NCBI GenBank assembly: GCA_905198835.1
Contig: CAJKDY010000015.1
Coordinates: 1-55,447 of the forward strand
From: an uncultured Eubacteriales bacterium
GTDB taxonomy: Bacteria > Bacillota > Clostridia > Oscillospirales > Oscillospiraceae
DNA: 55,447 nucleotides
Direction of reading: 5' to 3'
Shown piece by piece: positions 13,936-21,583 of this stretch. Numbering within the stretch: the stretch's first letter is position 1; the number at the start of each line of letters is the position of its first letter. The position numbers and the translations under genes were made by a program. The notes under the pieces are model-generated. The model was not told the origin of the DNA. It searched no databases and worked only from the letters and a program-made list of their open reading frames with translations.

Positions 13936-15828
13936 TTAAGACCGGCTGATGGCGCCGAACTTACAATTTTCGATACAGGCGCCGCACTTGACGCACTTGG
14001 TGGCGTCGATGACGTGGGGAGCCCGCAGCTGGCCGGAGATGGCCTGCACCGGGCAATTGCGAGCGCACAGCGTACAGCCCCGGCACTTCTCCGGGTCGAT
14101 GGTGAACTTCAAGAGGTTCTTACACACCCCGGCGGGGCAGCGCTTCTCCACCACGTGGGCGATGTACTCATCCCGGAAGTGGTGCAGGGTGGAGATCACC
14201 GGGTTGGGAGCCGACTGGCCCAGAGCGCACAGCGCCGAGGACTTCAGGTGCTCGCACAGCTCCTCGATGGTGTCGATGTCGGCCAGGGTGCCGTTTCCCT
14301 CGGTGATCTTGCAAAGCAGGTCATACAGCCGCTTGGTGCCGATGCGGCAGGGGGTACACTTGCCGCAGGACTCGTCGATGATGAACTCCAGGAAGAACTT
14401 GGCGATGTCCACCATGCAGTTGGTGTCGTCCATGACGATCAAGCCGCCCGAACCCATCATGGAGCCGATGGCCATGAGGGAGTCGTAGTCGATGGGGGTG
14501 TCGATCAAGCTGGCGGGGATACAGCCGCCGGAGGGGCCGCCGGTCTGGGCGGCTTTAAACTTGTGGCCGCCGGGCACGCCGCCGCCGATGTCCTCTACGA
14601 TGGTGCGCAGGGTGGTGCCCATAGGCACCTCCACAAGACCGGTATTGGTGATCTTGCCGCCCAGGGCGAAGACCTTGGTGCCCTTGCTCTTGGCGGTGCC
14701 GATGGCGGCGAACTTCTCCCAGCCGTTATTCAGGATCCAGGTGATGTTGGCGTAGGTCTCCACGTTGTTGAGCAGCGTGGGCCGCTGCCAGAGGCCCTTG
14801 ACCGCGGGGAAGGGCGGGCGGGGCCGGGGCTCACCCCGGTGGCCCTCGATAGAGGTCATCAGCGCGGTCTCCTCGCCGCAGACGAAAGCGCCCGCGCCCA
14901 GCCGAAGCTCGATGTCGAAGTCAAAGCCGGAGCCGAAGATGTCCTTGCCCAAAAAGCCCATCTGGCGGGACTGGGCGATGGCGGTGTTCAGCCGGTCTAC
15001 GGCGATGGGGTACTCGGCTCGGATGTAGATGTAGCCCTGGTGCGCGCCTACGGCGTAGCCGGCGATGGTCATGGCCTCCAGCACGCTGTGGGGGTCGCCC
15101 TCCAGCACCGAGCGGTCCATGAACGCGCCGGGGTCGCCTTCGTCGGCGTTACAGGCCACGTACTTCACCCCGTCTTCACTCTGGGCGTCGGCGGTGAATT
15201 GCCACTTCATGCCCGTGGAGAAGCCCGCGCCGCCCCGGCCACGAAGGCCGGAGTTCTTCACCGCGTCGATGATGTCCTGGGGCGGGGTCTTCTCGGAGAG
15301 AATGCGGGTGAGGGCGGTGTAGCCGCCCACGCCGATGTACTCGTTGATGTCGTCGGGGTTGATGACGCCGCAGTGGCGCAGGCCGATGCGCATCTGGTTC
15401 TTATAGAACCGGCTCTCGGGCAGGGTATGGACGGTGTTGCCGTCCTCCTTGTGCAGCAGCCGCTCCACCAGCTCGCCCTTGCCGATGTGGCTCTCCACGA
15501 TCTCGGGCACATCGTCCACGGTGACGTGGGAGTAAAAAGCACCCTCGGGGTAGATGACCATGATGGGGCCCAGCGCGCACAAGCCGAAGCAGCCGGTGTG
15601 GACCACCTTGGCGGCCTTGTCCAGTCCCTTTGCCTTCAGCTCCTTATTGAGGGCCTCAATGATGGCCGGGGAGTTGGAGGAGGTACAGCCGGTGCCGGCG
15701 CAGACCAGGATATGGCGCTGGTACTCCTCAGTGTTCTCCGCTTCGATGGGGAAGTCAGAGGTGTGGCGGAGGGCCATGCGGCCCTGCATCTCTTCGCGCA
15801 GAGCGGTCAGCTCAGAAATCGTCTTCAT
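13936..15828 (-). CDS. hydB: NADH-binding flavoprotein subunit of hydrogenase (HydB/NuoF-like)
   Basis: HydB is the FMN- and NAD(H)-binding subunit. The 630-residue protein has an N-terminal thioredoxin-like [2Fe-2S] domain (CAGTGCTSS and CFGLCALGP), the NuoF core with the FMN/NAD region (GLRGRGGAGFSTGMKW, NADEGDPGAFMDR, CGEETALMTSIEGHRGEPRPRPP), the ESCGKCTPCRIG [4Fe-4S] site, and two C-terminal ferredoxin-type [4Fe-4S] clusters (CRGCTLCARNCP, CVKCGACIENCKFGAI). This is the domain order of bifurcating HydB and not of complex I NuoF. It sits between hydC and hydA with 15-18 base gaps. Confidence 0.95.
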   Translation of the reverse strand: MKTISELTALREEMQGRMALRHTSDFPIEAENTEEYQRHILVCAGTGCTSSNSPAIIEALNKELKAKGLDKAAKVVHTGCFGLCALGPIMVIYPEGAFYSHVTVDDVPEIVESHIGKGELVERLLHKEDGNTVHTLPESRFYKNQMRIGLRHCGVINPDDINEYIGVGGYTALTRILSEKTPPQDIIDAVKNSGLRGRGGAGFSTGMKWQFTADAQSEDGVKYVACNADEGDPGAFMDRSVLEGDPHSVLEAMTIAGYAVGAHQGYIYIRAEYPIAVDRLNTAIAQSRQMGFLGKDIFGSGFDFDIELRLGAGAFVCGEETALMTSIEGHRGEPRPRPPFPAVKGLWQRPTLLNNVETYANITWILNNGWEKFAAIGTAKSKGTKVFALGGKITNTGLVEVPMGTTLRTIVEDIGGGVPGGHKFKAAQTGGPSGGCIPASLIDTPIDYDSLMAIGSMMGSGGLIVMDDTNCMVDIAKFFLEFIIDESCGKCTPCRIGTKRLYDLLCKITEGNGTLADIDTIEELCEHLKSSALCALGQSAPNPVISTLHHFRDEYIAHVVEKRCPAGVCKNLLKFTIDPEKCRGCTLCARNCPVQAISGQLRAPHVIDATKCVKCGACIENCKFGAISRS

Positions 15829-15846
15829 CTCGTTTCGCCCTCCTTC

Positions 15847-16341
15847 TTATTGATACTTGGCCAGGATGGGGCCGATCTGGTCGGGGGTCAGGCGACCGTA
15901 CACCTGGTCGTTGATCATCATCACCGGGGCCAGGCCGCAGGCGCCGATACACCGGCAGGCGTCCAAAGAGAACTTTCCGTCCAGGGTAATGCCCCCGGCC
16001 TTGATGCCCAGCTTTTTCTCGATCTCCTCCAAAATATCGCCCGCGCCCTTGACATAGCAGGCGGTGCCCAGGCACAGGCTGATCTGGTACTTGCCCTTGG
16101 GGTTCATGGAGAACTGGGCGTAGAACGACGCCACGCCGTAGACCTCCGAAAGGGGCACATCCAGCCCCTCGGCGATCATGATCTGGACCTCCTCGGGGAG
16201 ATACCCGAAGATCTCCTGGGCCGCCTGGAGCACGGGCATGGTGGCCCCGGCCTGGCCCTTGTGCGCTTCGATGACCTTTTTCAGCTCGTCCTCCTGCTGG
16301 GGCGTGCCGTGGTAGGCGATCACCGTTTTGCAGTTTGGCAT
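15847..16341 (-). CDS. hydC: [2Fe-2S] subunit of hydrogenase (HydC/NuoE-like)
   Basis: HydC carries a thioredoxin-like [2Fe-2S] cluster that relays electrons in the trimeric hydrogenase. The 164-residue protein has the helical N terminus (EVIMIAEGL-type segment, LPEEVQIMIAEGLDVPLSEVYGVASFYAQF) and the four cluster Cys residues in CLGTAC and CRCIGAC. The ATG at 16341 is chosen because GGAGGAAGG lies just ahead; the frame stays open upstream but with no ribosome binding site. It heads the hydCBA operon, whose promoter lies in the 230 bases shared with serC. Confidence 0.94.
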   Translation of the reverse strand: MPNCKTVIAYHGTPQQEDELKKVIEAHKGQAGATMPVLQAAQEIFGYLPEEVQIMIAEGLDVPLSEVYGVASFYAQFSMNPKGKYQISLCLGTACYVKGAGDILEEIEKKLGIKAGGITLDGKFSLDACRCIGACGLAPVMMINDQVYGRLTPDQIGPILAKYQ

Positions 16342-16401
16342 AGTCCTTCCTCCTGTCATTTGGGGGCCGTCACAAGGGCCCCTTTGGCTCAATCGGTTAC
16401 T

Positions 16402-16407
16402 ATTATA
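16402..16407 (-). promoter_or_regulatory. Probable -10 box of hydCBA promoter
   Basis: A perfect TATAAT on the minus strand lies about 60 bases upstream of hydC. No good -35 exists at 16-18 bases spacing, which suggests an activator-dependent or alternative-sigma promoter. Confidence 0.45.
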
Positions 16408-16443
16408 CATAAAAAGTTTCAGTTAGTATAGGCTAATTTTGCG

Positions 16444-16461
16444 GAAATTTGTCGAAATTTC
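16444..16461. promoter_or_regulatory. Palindrome containing a perfect 0A box
   Basis: GAAATTT-GTCG-AAATTTC is an inverted repeat. Within it lies TTTGTCGAA (16448-16456), identical to the Spo0A-binding consensus. It is about 37 bases upstream of the hydC -10 and 30 bases upstream of the serC -35, so Spo0A or another regulator could act on either gene set. Confidence 0.5.
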
Positions 16462-16490
16462 TCCAGAGAGCGGGCATTTTGCGGGGCAAC

Positions 16491-16519
16491 TTGACAGATG
16501 GGGGCGGTAAGATTATAAT
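16491..16519 (+). promoter_or_regulatory. Perfect sigma-A promoter for serC
   Basis: TTGACA (16491-16496), a 17-base spacer and TATAAT (16514-16519) form a full-consensus promoter. The leader is about 45 bases and contains a small GGGGGAGATTTCCCC hairpin. Confidence 0.85.
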
Positions 16520-16572
16520 TAACGGTAATTTCTTTGGGGGAGATTTCCCCAAATCGGGTAAGGAGGCCCATT

Positions 16573-17658
16573 ATGATGGCAGGTCGTGTTTACAACTTTT
16601 CCGCGGGTCCGTCCATGCTGCCCCTGGAGGCGCTGGAGCGGGCCGGCCGCGAGATCACCAACTACGAAGGCTCTGGCATGAGCGTGATGGAGATGTCCCA
16701 CCGCTCCAAGGTGTTCCAGAAGATCTTTGACGACACCCAGGCCAAGTTCCGCCGGCTCATGAACGTCCCCGAGGGCTACAAAGTCCTGTTTTTGCAGACC
16801 GGCGCTTCGGGCCAGTTCTCCATGGTGCCGCTGAATCTCATCGGCAAGACCGGCAAGGCCGACTACGCCGTCACTGGCAACTTCTCCAACATCGCCTACA
16901 AGGAGGCCAAGAAGTACGGCGAGATCCATCTGGCCGCCTCTAGCGAGGATAAAAACCACACCTACATCCCCGCCCAGTCCCAGCTGCAGCTGGACCCTGA
17001 GGCCAGCTACTTCTACTACTGCGCCAACAACACCATTTACGGCACCGAGTGGGGCTACATCCCCGATACCGGCGATGTGCCCATCGTGTGCGATATGTCC
17101 TCGGACATCCTCTCGCGCCAGGTGGACGTGTCCAAGTACGGCGTCATCTTCGCCGGGGCGCAGAAGAACATGGCCCCCGCGGGGCTGACGGTGGTCATCA
17201 TTCGCGAGGACCTGGCCGGCCATGAGTTGCCCTACACCCCCTTGATGATGAACTACAAGACTATGATCGACAAGGACTCCATGTATAACACCCCGCCCTG
17301 CTGGTGCATCTATATGCTGGGTCTGGTGCTGGACTGGCTGGACGAGCAGGGCGGCGTGGCCGGTATGGAGAAGATCAAGCACCATAAGGCCCAGATGCTC
17401 TACGACGTGATCGACTCCTCCAAGCTCTTTACCTGCGCGGTGGAGCCGGGCTCCCGCTCGGATATGAACGTCACCTTCCGTACCGGCGACGACGAGCTGG
17501 ACGCCAAGTTCGTTAAAGAGAGCGTGGCCGCAGGCTTTACCAACCTCAAGGGCCACCGGGTCGTAGGCGGCATGCGGGCCAGTATCTATAACGCCATGCC
17601 CACCGAGGGCGTAGAGGCCCTGTGCGACTTTATCAAGAAGTTCGACAAGGAGAACTGA
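16573..17658 (+). CDS. serC: Phosphoserine aminotransferase
   Basis: SerC makes 3-phosphoserine from 3-phosphohydroxypyruvate and glutamate with PLP. The 361-residue class V aminotransferase begins RVYNFSAGPSMLPLEALERA, has GMSVMEMSHRS, the cofactor Lys in IFAGAQKNMAPAGLTVVII (~residue 198), and ends with GHRVVGGMRASIYNAMP. AAGGAGG at 16560-16566 could serve either ATG at 16573 or 16576; the first is used here. It is followed by serA on the same strand after a BIME-type repeat, so the two serine genes form one unit. Confidence 0.95.
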   Translation: MMAGRVYNFSAGPSMLPLEALERAGREITNYEGSGMSVMEMSHRSKVFQKIFDDTQAKFRRLMNVPEGYKVLFLQTGASGQFSMVPLNLIGKTGKADYAVTGNFSNIAYKEAKKYGEIHLAASSEDKNHTYIPAQSQLQLDPEASYFYYCANNTIYGTEWGYIPDTGDVPIVCDMSSDILSRQVDVSKYGVIFAGAQKNMAPAGLTVVIIREDLAGHELPYTPLMMNYKTMIDKDSMYNTPPCWCIYMLGLVLDWLDEQGGVAGMEKIKHHKAQMLYDVIDSSKLFTCAVEPGSRSDMNVTFRTGDDELDAKFVKESVAAGFTNLKGHRVVGGMRASIYNAMPTEGVEALCDFIKKFDKEN

Positions 17659-17662
17659 TGCT

Positions 17663-17781
17663 GGGCCGATGAGGGCGATGCGTGCCAGTGGCACGCGTCC
17701 TATCGCACGACCGAGCCGACAGGCGAGACCATCGGCCCCTACGATCCAAACCCCGTAGGGCGCGGCTTCCCAGACGCGCCG
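17663..17781. repeat. REP/BIME-like element R2, inverted pair
   Basis: Two GTAGGG-type palindromes face each other in the serC-serA gap. The left copy is inverted: GGGCCGATG (17663-17671) pairs with CATCGGCCC (17730-17738), ending CTACG, with an inner GCGTGCC-AGT-GGCACGC hairpin (17680-17696). The right copy (17754-17781) has a GGCGCG/CGCGCC stem. The right copy is identical over 28 bases to one at 32299-32326. Confidence 0.7.
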
Positions 17782-17802
17782 TAAAGAAGGAGAGCTTTAC
17801 TT

Positions 17803-18975
17803 ATGTATAACATCAAGACCCTGAACAAGATCGCCCAGGTGGGCCTGGACGAGCTGGACAAGAGCAAGTACGCCGTCAGCGGCGAGTGCGCAGACCCCGC
17901 CGGCATCCTGGTCCGCTCCGCCGACATGCTGGAAGCCGAGCTGCCCGAGAGCCTTTTGGCCATCGCCCGGGCCGGCGCGGGCACCAACAACATCCCCATC
18001 GACCGCTGCTCCGAGGCGGGCATCGTGGTCTTCAATACCCCCGGCGCCAACGCCAACGCCGTCAAGGAGCTGGTGCTGTGCGCGCTGCTGCTGACCTCCC
18101 GGGACGTGCTGGGCGGCGCGGCGTGGGTCCGTGACCAGGCCGCCACGCCGGGCGTGGAGGTCTCCACCGTGGTGGAGAAGGGCAAGTCCGCCTTTGCCGG
18201 GCCCGAGCTCTACCGCAAGACTCTGGGCGTGGTGGGCCTGGGCGCCATCGGCGCTCTGGTGGCCAACATCGGGCTCAATATGGGCATGGATGTGTATGGC
18301 TACGACCCCTATCTGTCGGTGGACGCCGCCCTGCGTCTGGACCGCCACGTCCATGTGGTGAAGGATATCGACCTGCTCTACCAAAACTGTGACTACATCA
18401 CCCTTCACGTCCCCGCCGTGGACGCCACCAAGGGTATGATCGACGCCGCCGCCATCGCGAAAATGAAGGACGGCGTGCGCATCGTCAACCTGGCCCGGGG
18501 CACGCTGGTGAAGGACGACGATCTCATCGCCGCTCTGGAAAGCGGCAAGGTAGCCGCCTACGCCACCGACTTCCCCAACAACAAGCTGGTGGCCGCTCCC
18601 CATGTGGCCGCCCTGCCCCACCTGGGTGCCTCCACCCCTGAGAGCGAGGATAACTGCGCGGTCATGGCCGCCCGGGAGCTGCGGGACTATCTGGAAAACG
18701 GCAACATCGTCAACTCGGTGAATCTGCCCCAGTGCACCATGCCCTGGACCGGCACCGCCCGGCTTTGCATCCACCACCGCAACAGCCCCGGTATTCTGGC
18801 CGGTGTCACCTCCGCCCTCAGCGCCGAGGGGATCAACGTGGAGAACATGACCAACAAGTCCAAGGGCGACTATGCCTACACCATGGTGGAGCTCAACAGC
18901 GTGCCCGCCCCCGCGGTGGTGGACCACCTGCGCGGCGTGGAGGGCGTCCAGCGCGTCCGGGTGCTGGAGCGCTGA
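17803..18975 (+). CDS. serA: D-3-phosphoglycerate dehydrogenase
   Basis: SerA oxidises 3-phosphoglycerate with NAD, the first step of serine synthesis. The 390-residue protein has the substrate domain (AGAGTNNIPID, NTPGANANAVKELV), a Rossmann core with GLGAIGALVANIGLNMGMDV (~145-165), the catalytic Arg in NLARGTLV, catalytic His in ALPHLGASTPES, and a C-terminal ACT domain (~320-388: HHRNSPGILAGVTSALSAEGIN) for serine feedback. It is the shorter type without the allosteric substrate-binding insert. It starts behind AAGAAGGAGAG and is followed by a terminator. Confidence 0.94.
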   Translation: MYNIKTLNKIAQVGLDELDKSKYAVSGECADPAGILVRSADMLEAELPESLLAIARAGAGTNNIPIDRCSEAGIVVFNTPGANANAVKELVLCALLLTSRDVLGGAAWVRDQAATPGVEVSTVVEKGKSAFAGPELYRKTLGVVGLGAIGALVANIGLNMGMDVYGYDPYLSVDAALRLDRHVHVVKDIDLLYQNCDYITLHVPAVDATKGMIDAAAIAKMKDGVRIVNLARGTLVKDDDLIAALESGKVAAYATDFPNNKLVAAPHVAALPHLGASTPESEDNCAVMAARELRDYLENGNIVNSVNLPQCTMPWTGTARLCIHHRNSPGILAGVTSALSAEGINVENMTNKSKGDYAYTMVELNSVPAPAVVDHLRGVEGVQRVRVLER

Positions 18976-18999
18976 AGCGCGAAAAAGAAAGAGTCCGAC

Positions 19000-19034
19000 A
19001 GCGCGGTATCTGATCAGTATACCGCGCTTTTTTA
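19000..19034 (+). terminator. Intrinsic terminator after serA
   Basis: AGCGCGGTA (19000-19008) pairs with TACCGCGCT (19020-19028), followed by TTTTTTAT. Confidence 0.85.
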
Positions 19035-19066
19035 TACAAAAGACAGGAGAATGGAGGAGCTTTGGA

Positions 19067-20440
19067 ATGAAGGAGACGACCCCAGGCGCCAGGAGCAGCT
19101 TTTCCGGGCGCGTCGGCTATGTGCTGGCGGTGGCGGGCTCGGCGGTTGGCCTGGGCAACATCTGGCGTTTTCCCTACCTGGCGGCCAAGTATGGCGGCGG
19201 GATGTTTTTGCTGACCTATCTGGTCTTGACCCTTACCTTTGGCTACGTGCTCATCGTGTCCGAGACCGCCCTGGGCCGCATGACCCGAAAGAGCCCTGTC
19301 GGGGCCTACCACGCCTTTGGCAGGACCCTCCCGTTCCACCTGGGCGGCTGGGTCAATGCCCTGGCCCCCATGCTCATCGTCCCCTATTACTGCGTCATCG
19401 GCGGCTGGGTGCTCAAATACCTGTTTGAGTACCTTCGGGGAAGCGCCCAGGCTCTGGCTGGAGACGGCTTCTTTGACGGCTTTATCGCCGCGTCGCCCAG
19501 CGTGGAACTCTGGTTCGTTCTGTTCACCGTTCTGGTCTTCGCGGTCATTTTACTGGGAGTCAAGAGCGGGGTGGAACGGGTCAGCAAGGTGATGATGCCC
19601 ATTTTGGTGCTGCTGGCGGTGGCGGTGACGGTCTACTCGATCACCCGGCCCGGGGCCTGGGAGGGCGTCAAGTACTTCCTGATCCCCCGCTGGGAGGACT
19701 TCTCCTTTATGACGGTGATCGCCGCCATGGGGCAGATGTTCTACTCTCTGTCCATCGCCATGGGCATTTTGGTCACCTACGGCTCTTACATCGGCAAGGA
19801 GGTAGACATTGAAAGGAGCACCGCCCAGGTGGAGCTTTTCGACACCGGCATCGCCGTGCTGAGCGGGCTGATGATCATTCCCGCCGTCTTCTCCTTCTCC
19901 GGCGGCGACCCGGAAGCGCTCCAGGCCGGGCCCTCTCTCACCTTTATCACCCTGCCTAAGATCTTTGCCAGCATGGGGGTGGGCGGTCTGGTGGGGGTGG
20001 CCTTCTTCCTCATGTTTTTCTTTGCCGCCCTGACCAGCGCTATCTCCCTCATGGAGACCAGCGTCTCCACCTGGCAGGACGAGCTCCATCTCAGCCGGCC
20101 CAAGAGCTGCCTTCTGATGGCGGCAGTCACTCTGATCCTGGGCACCTGCTCGGCCCTTGGCTATGGAGCGTGGGGCGGGGTGGAGCTGCTGGGGAAACAG
20201 TTTTTAGACTTCTTCGACTTTATCGCCAACTCCGTCATGCTGCCTCTGGCCGCCCTGGCCACCTGCTTTTTGGTGGTCCGTGTGGTGGGCTTTGATAAGC
20301 TGGAGGCGGAGGTGGAGCTGTCGTCACGCTTTCGCCGCAAGCGGATGTACCGCTGGTGCATGAAGTACCTAGTCCCCATCTGCCTTGTGGTGATCCTGGT
20401 CAGCTCCATTGCCGACGCGCTGGGGTGGATCTCGCTGTAA
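19067..20440 (+). CDS. Sodium-dependent amino acid symporter (SNF/NSS family)
   Basis: This 457-residue integral membrane protein belongs to the neurotransmitter:sodium symporter family (LeuT/MhsT-like). TM1 carries the hallmark GSAVGLGNIWRFPY, with its unwound sodium and substrate site; eleven or twelve hydrophobic segments follow, with the TM6-like FYSLSIAMGILVTYGSYI. The substrate is probably a hydrophobic or aromatic amino acid, but this cannot be read from sequence. The ATG at 19067 follows GGAGGAGC. A LysR regulator gene follows by 17 bases on the same strand, so regulator and transporter are likely co-transcribed. Confidence 0.9.
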   Translation: MKETTPGARSSFSGRVGYVLAVAGSAVGLGNIWRFPYLAAKYGGGMFLLTYLVLTLTFGYVLIVSETALGRMTRKSPVGAYHAFGRTLPFHLGGWVNALAPMLIVPYYCVIGGWVLKYLFEYLRGSAQALAGDGFFDGFIAASPSVELWFVLFTVLVFAVILLGVKSGVERVSKVMMPILVLLAVAVTVYSITRPGAWEGVKYFLIPRWEDFSFMTVIAAMGQMFYSLSIAMGILVTYGSYIGKEVDIERSTAQVELFDTGIAVLSGLMIIPAVFSFSGGDPEALQAGPSLTFITLPKIFASMGVGGLVGVAFFLMFFFAALTSAISLMETSVSTWQDELHLSRPKSCLLMAAVTLILGTCSALGYGAWGGVELLGKQFLDFFDFIANSVMLPLAALATCFLVVRVVGFDKLEAEVELSSRFRRKRMYRWCMKYLVPICLVVILVSSIADALGWISL

Positions 20441-20457
20441 AACGGAGGTGACGCGCT

Positions 20458-21426
20458 TTGAATATCCTGCATCTGAAATACGCTGCGGAGGTCGCCCGGA
20501 CCGGCTCCCTTCGCAAGGCTTCGGAAAACCTCTTTATCGGCCAGCCCAACCTGAGCCGGGCGGTGAAGGAGCTGGAGCAGTCCCTGGGCATCACCATCTT
20601 CAAGCGGGTACCCCGGGGCATGGTGCCCACCCCGGAGGGCGAGGAGTTTTTGCGCTATGCCAACCGCATTCTGGCCCAGATCGACGAGGTGGAGCGCCTA
20701 TACCAAAAAAGCGCCCCCGCCCGCCAGCGCTTTTCCATCTCCGTCCCCCGAGCCAGCTATATCTCCGACGCCTTTGTCCGCTTCTCCCAGTCCATCGACC
20801 CCGACGTCCCCGCAGAGCTTTTCTACAAAGAGACCAATGCCATGCGGGCCATCAAAAACATTGTGGAGGCCGACTACCGTCTGGGCATCATCCGCTACGC
20901 GGAGAACTTCGAGCGGTATTTTCGGGACCTACTGGAGGAAAAGGGCCTGACCCACGACCTGGTGACTCAGTTCCGCTATGTGCTGCTTCTGTCTAAGGAC
21001 CATCCCCTGGCTGATCGGGACGATCTCTGCTACGACGATCTCAAGCCCTACACCGAGATCGCCCACGCCGACCCCTTCGTCCCCTTTCTATCTTTATCCA
21101 CCGTTCGGCAGCAGGAATTGCCGGGAGATATCGACAAGCGCATCTACGTCTTTGAGCGCTCCAGCCAGTTCGAGCTTTTGTCGGAAAACACCAGCACCTT
21201 TATGTGGGTCTCCGCCGTGCCGGAGCGGCTGCTGGAGCGCTACGGCCTGGTGCAAAAGACCTGCATCGACACCGCTCGGGTCTACTGCGACGTACTCATC
21301 CACAGCCAGGACTACCGCCTCACCGACCTGGACCAGCGCTTCGTCCGGGAGCTTTTCCGCTCCAAGGAGCGGATCCTGGACCCCTTTTCTCCCTCCCCCG
21401 AGGCCCGAACTCCGCGAGGCTTTTGA
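20458..21426 (+). CDS. LysR-family transcriptional regulator
   Basis: The 322-residue protein has an N-terminal winged helix-turn-helix (LKYAAEVARTGSLRKASENLFIGQPNLSRAVKELEQSLGI, residues ~5-45) and a periplasmic-binding-like effector domain (~90-300). The start codon is TTG at 20458, placed by GGAGGTG seven bases upstream and by the family start a few residues before the first helix. It follows the sodium symporter gene and might control it; the effector is unknown. The effector domain is diverged from well-studied members. Confidence 0.9.
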   Translation: MNILHLKYAAEVARTGSLRKASENLFIGQPNLSRAVKELEQSLGITIFKRVPRGMVPTPEGEEFLRYANRILAQIDEVERLYQKSAPARQRFSISVPRASYISDAFVRFSQSIDPDVPAELFYKETNAMRAIKNIVEADYRLGIIRYAENFERYFRDLLEEKGLTHDLVTQFRYVLLLSKDHPLADRDDLCYDDLKPYTEIAHADPFVPFLSLSTVRQQELPGDIDKRIYVFERSSQFELLSENTSTFMWVSAVPERLLERYGLVQKTCIDTARVYCDVLIHSQDYRLTDLDQRFVRELFRSKERILDPFSPSPEARTPRGF

Positions 21427-21435
21427 TCGAGACCG

Positions 21436-21470
21436 CAAGCCCCGGCCTTTGGCTGGGGCTTGTTTCTTTG
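21436..21470 (+). terminator. Intrinsic terminator after LysR gene
   Basis: CAAGCCCCGGCC (21436-21447) pairs with GGCTGGGGCTTG (21451-21462), followed by TTTCTTTG. Confidence 0.85.
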
Positions 21471-21485
21471 TTGGCATAGGTGCCA

Positions 21486-21513
21486 TATCAAATCACGCAA
21501 GACGGATTTGATA
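21486..21513. promoter_or_regulatory. Inverted repeat upstream of adh promoter
   Basis: TATCAAATC (21486-21494) and GATTTGATA (21505-21513) form a perfect 9-bp inverted repeat with a 10-base centre, ending 10 bases before the -35 of the alcohol dehydrogenase promoter. It fits a dimeric regulator site about two helical turns apart. Confidence 0.5.
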
Positions 21514-21523
21514 AAAAAGGAAT

Positions 21524-21552
21524 TTTACATCCGGCGGGAAGTATGGTAAAAC
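21524..21552 (+). promoter_or_regulatory. Sigma-A promoter, extended -10, for iron alcohol dehydrogenase
   Basis: TTTACA (21524-21529) and TAAAAC (21547-21552) are 17 bases apart, with TGG before the -10. Confidence 0.6.
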
Positions 21553-21583
21553 GGGTCCGACAACAAAAAAGGAGGAATGTATC

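Noticed and set aside
13495..16431. A 978-codon open frame on the plus strand, opposite hydCBA.
   Set aside because: It lies antisense to three genes with clear Fe-S and H-cluster motifs. The high GC content and codon bias create long open frames on the other strand; the translation is low-complexity His/Gly/Val-rich and matches nothing.
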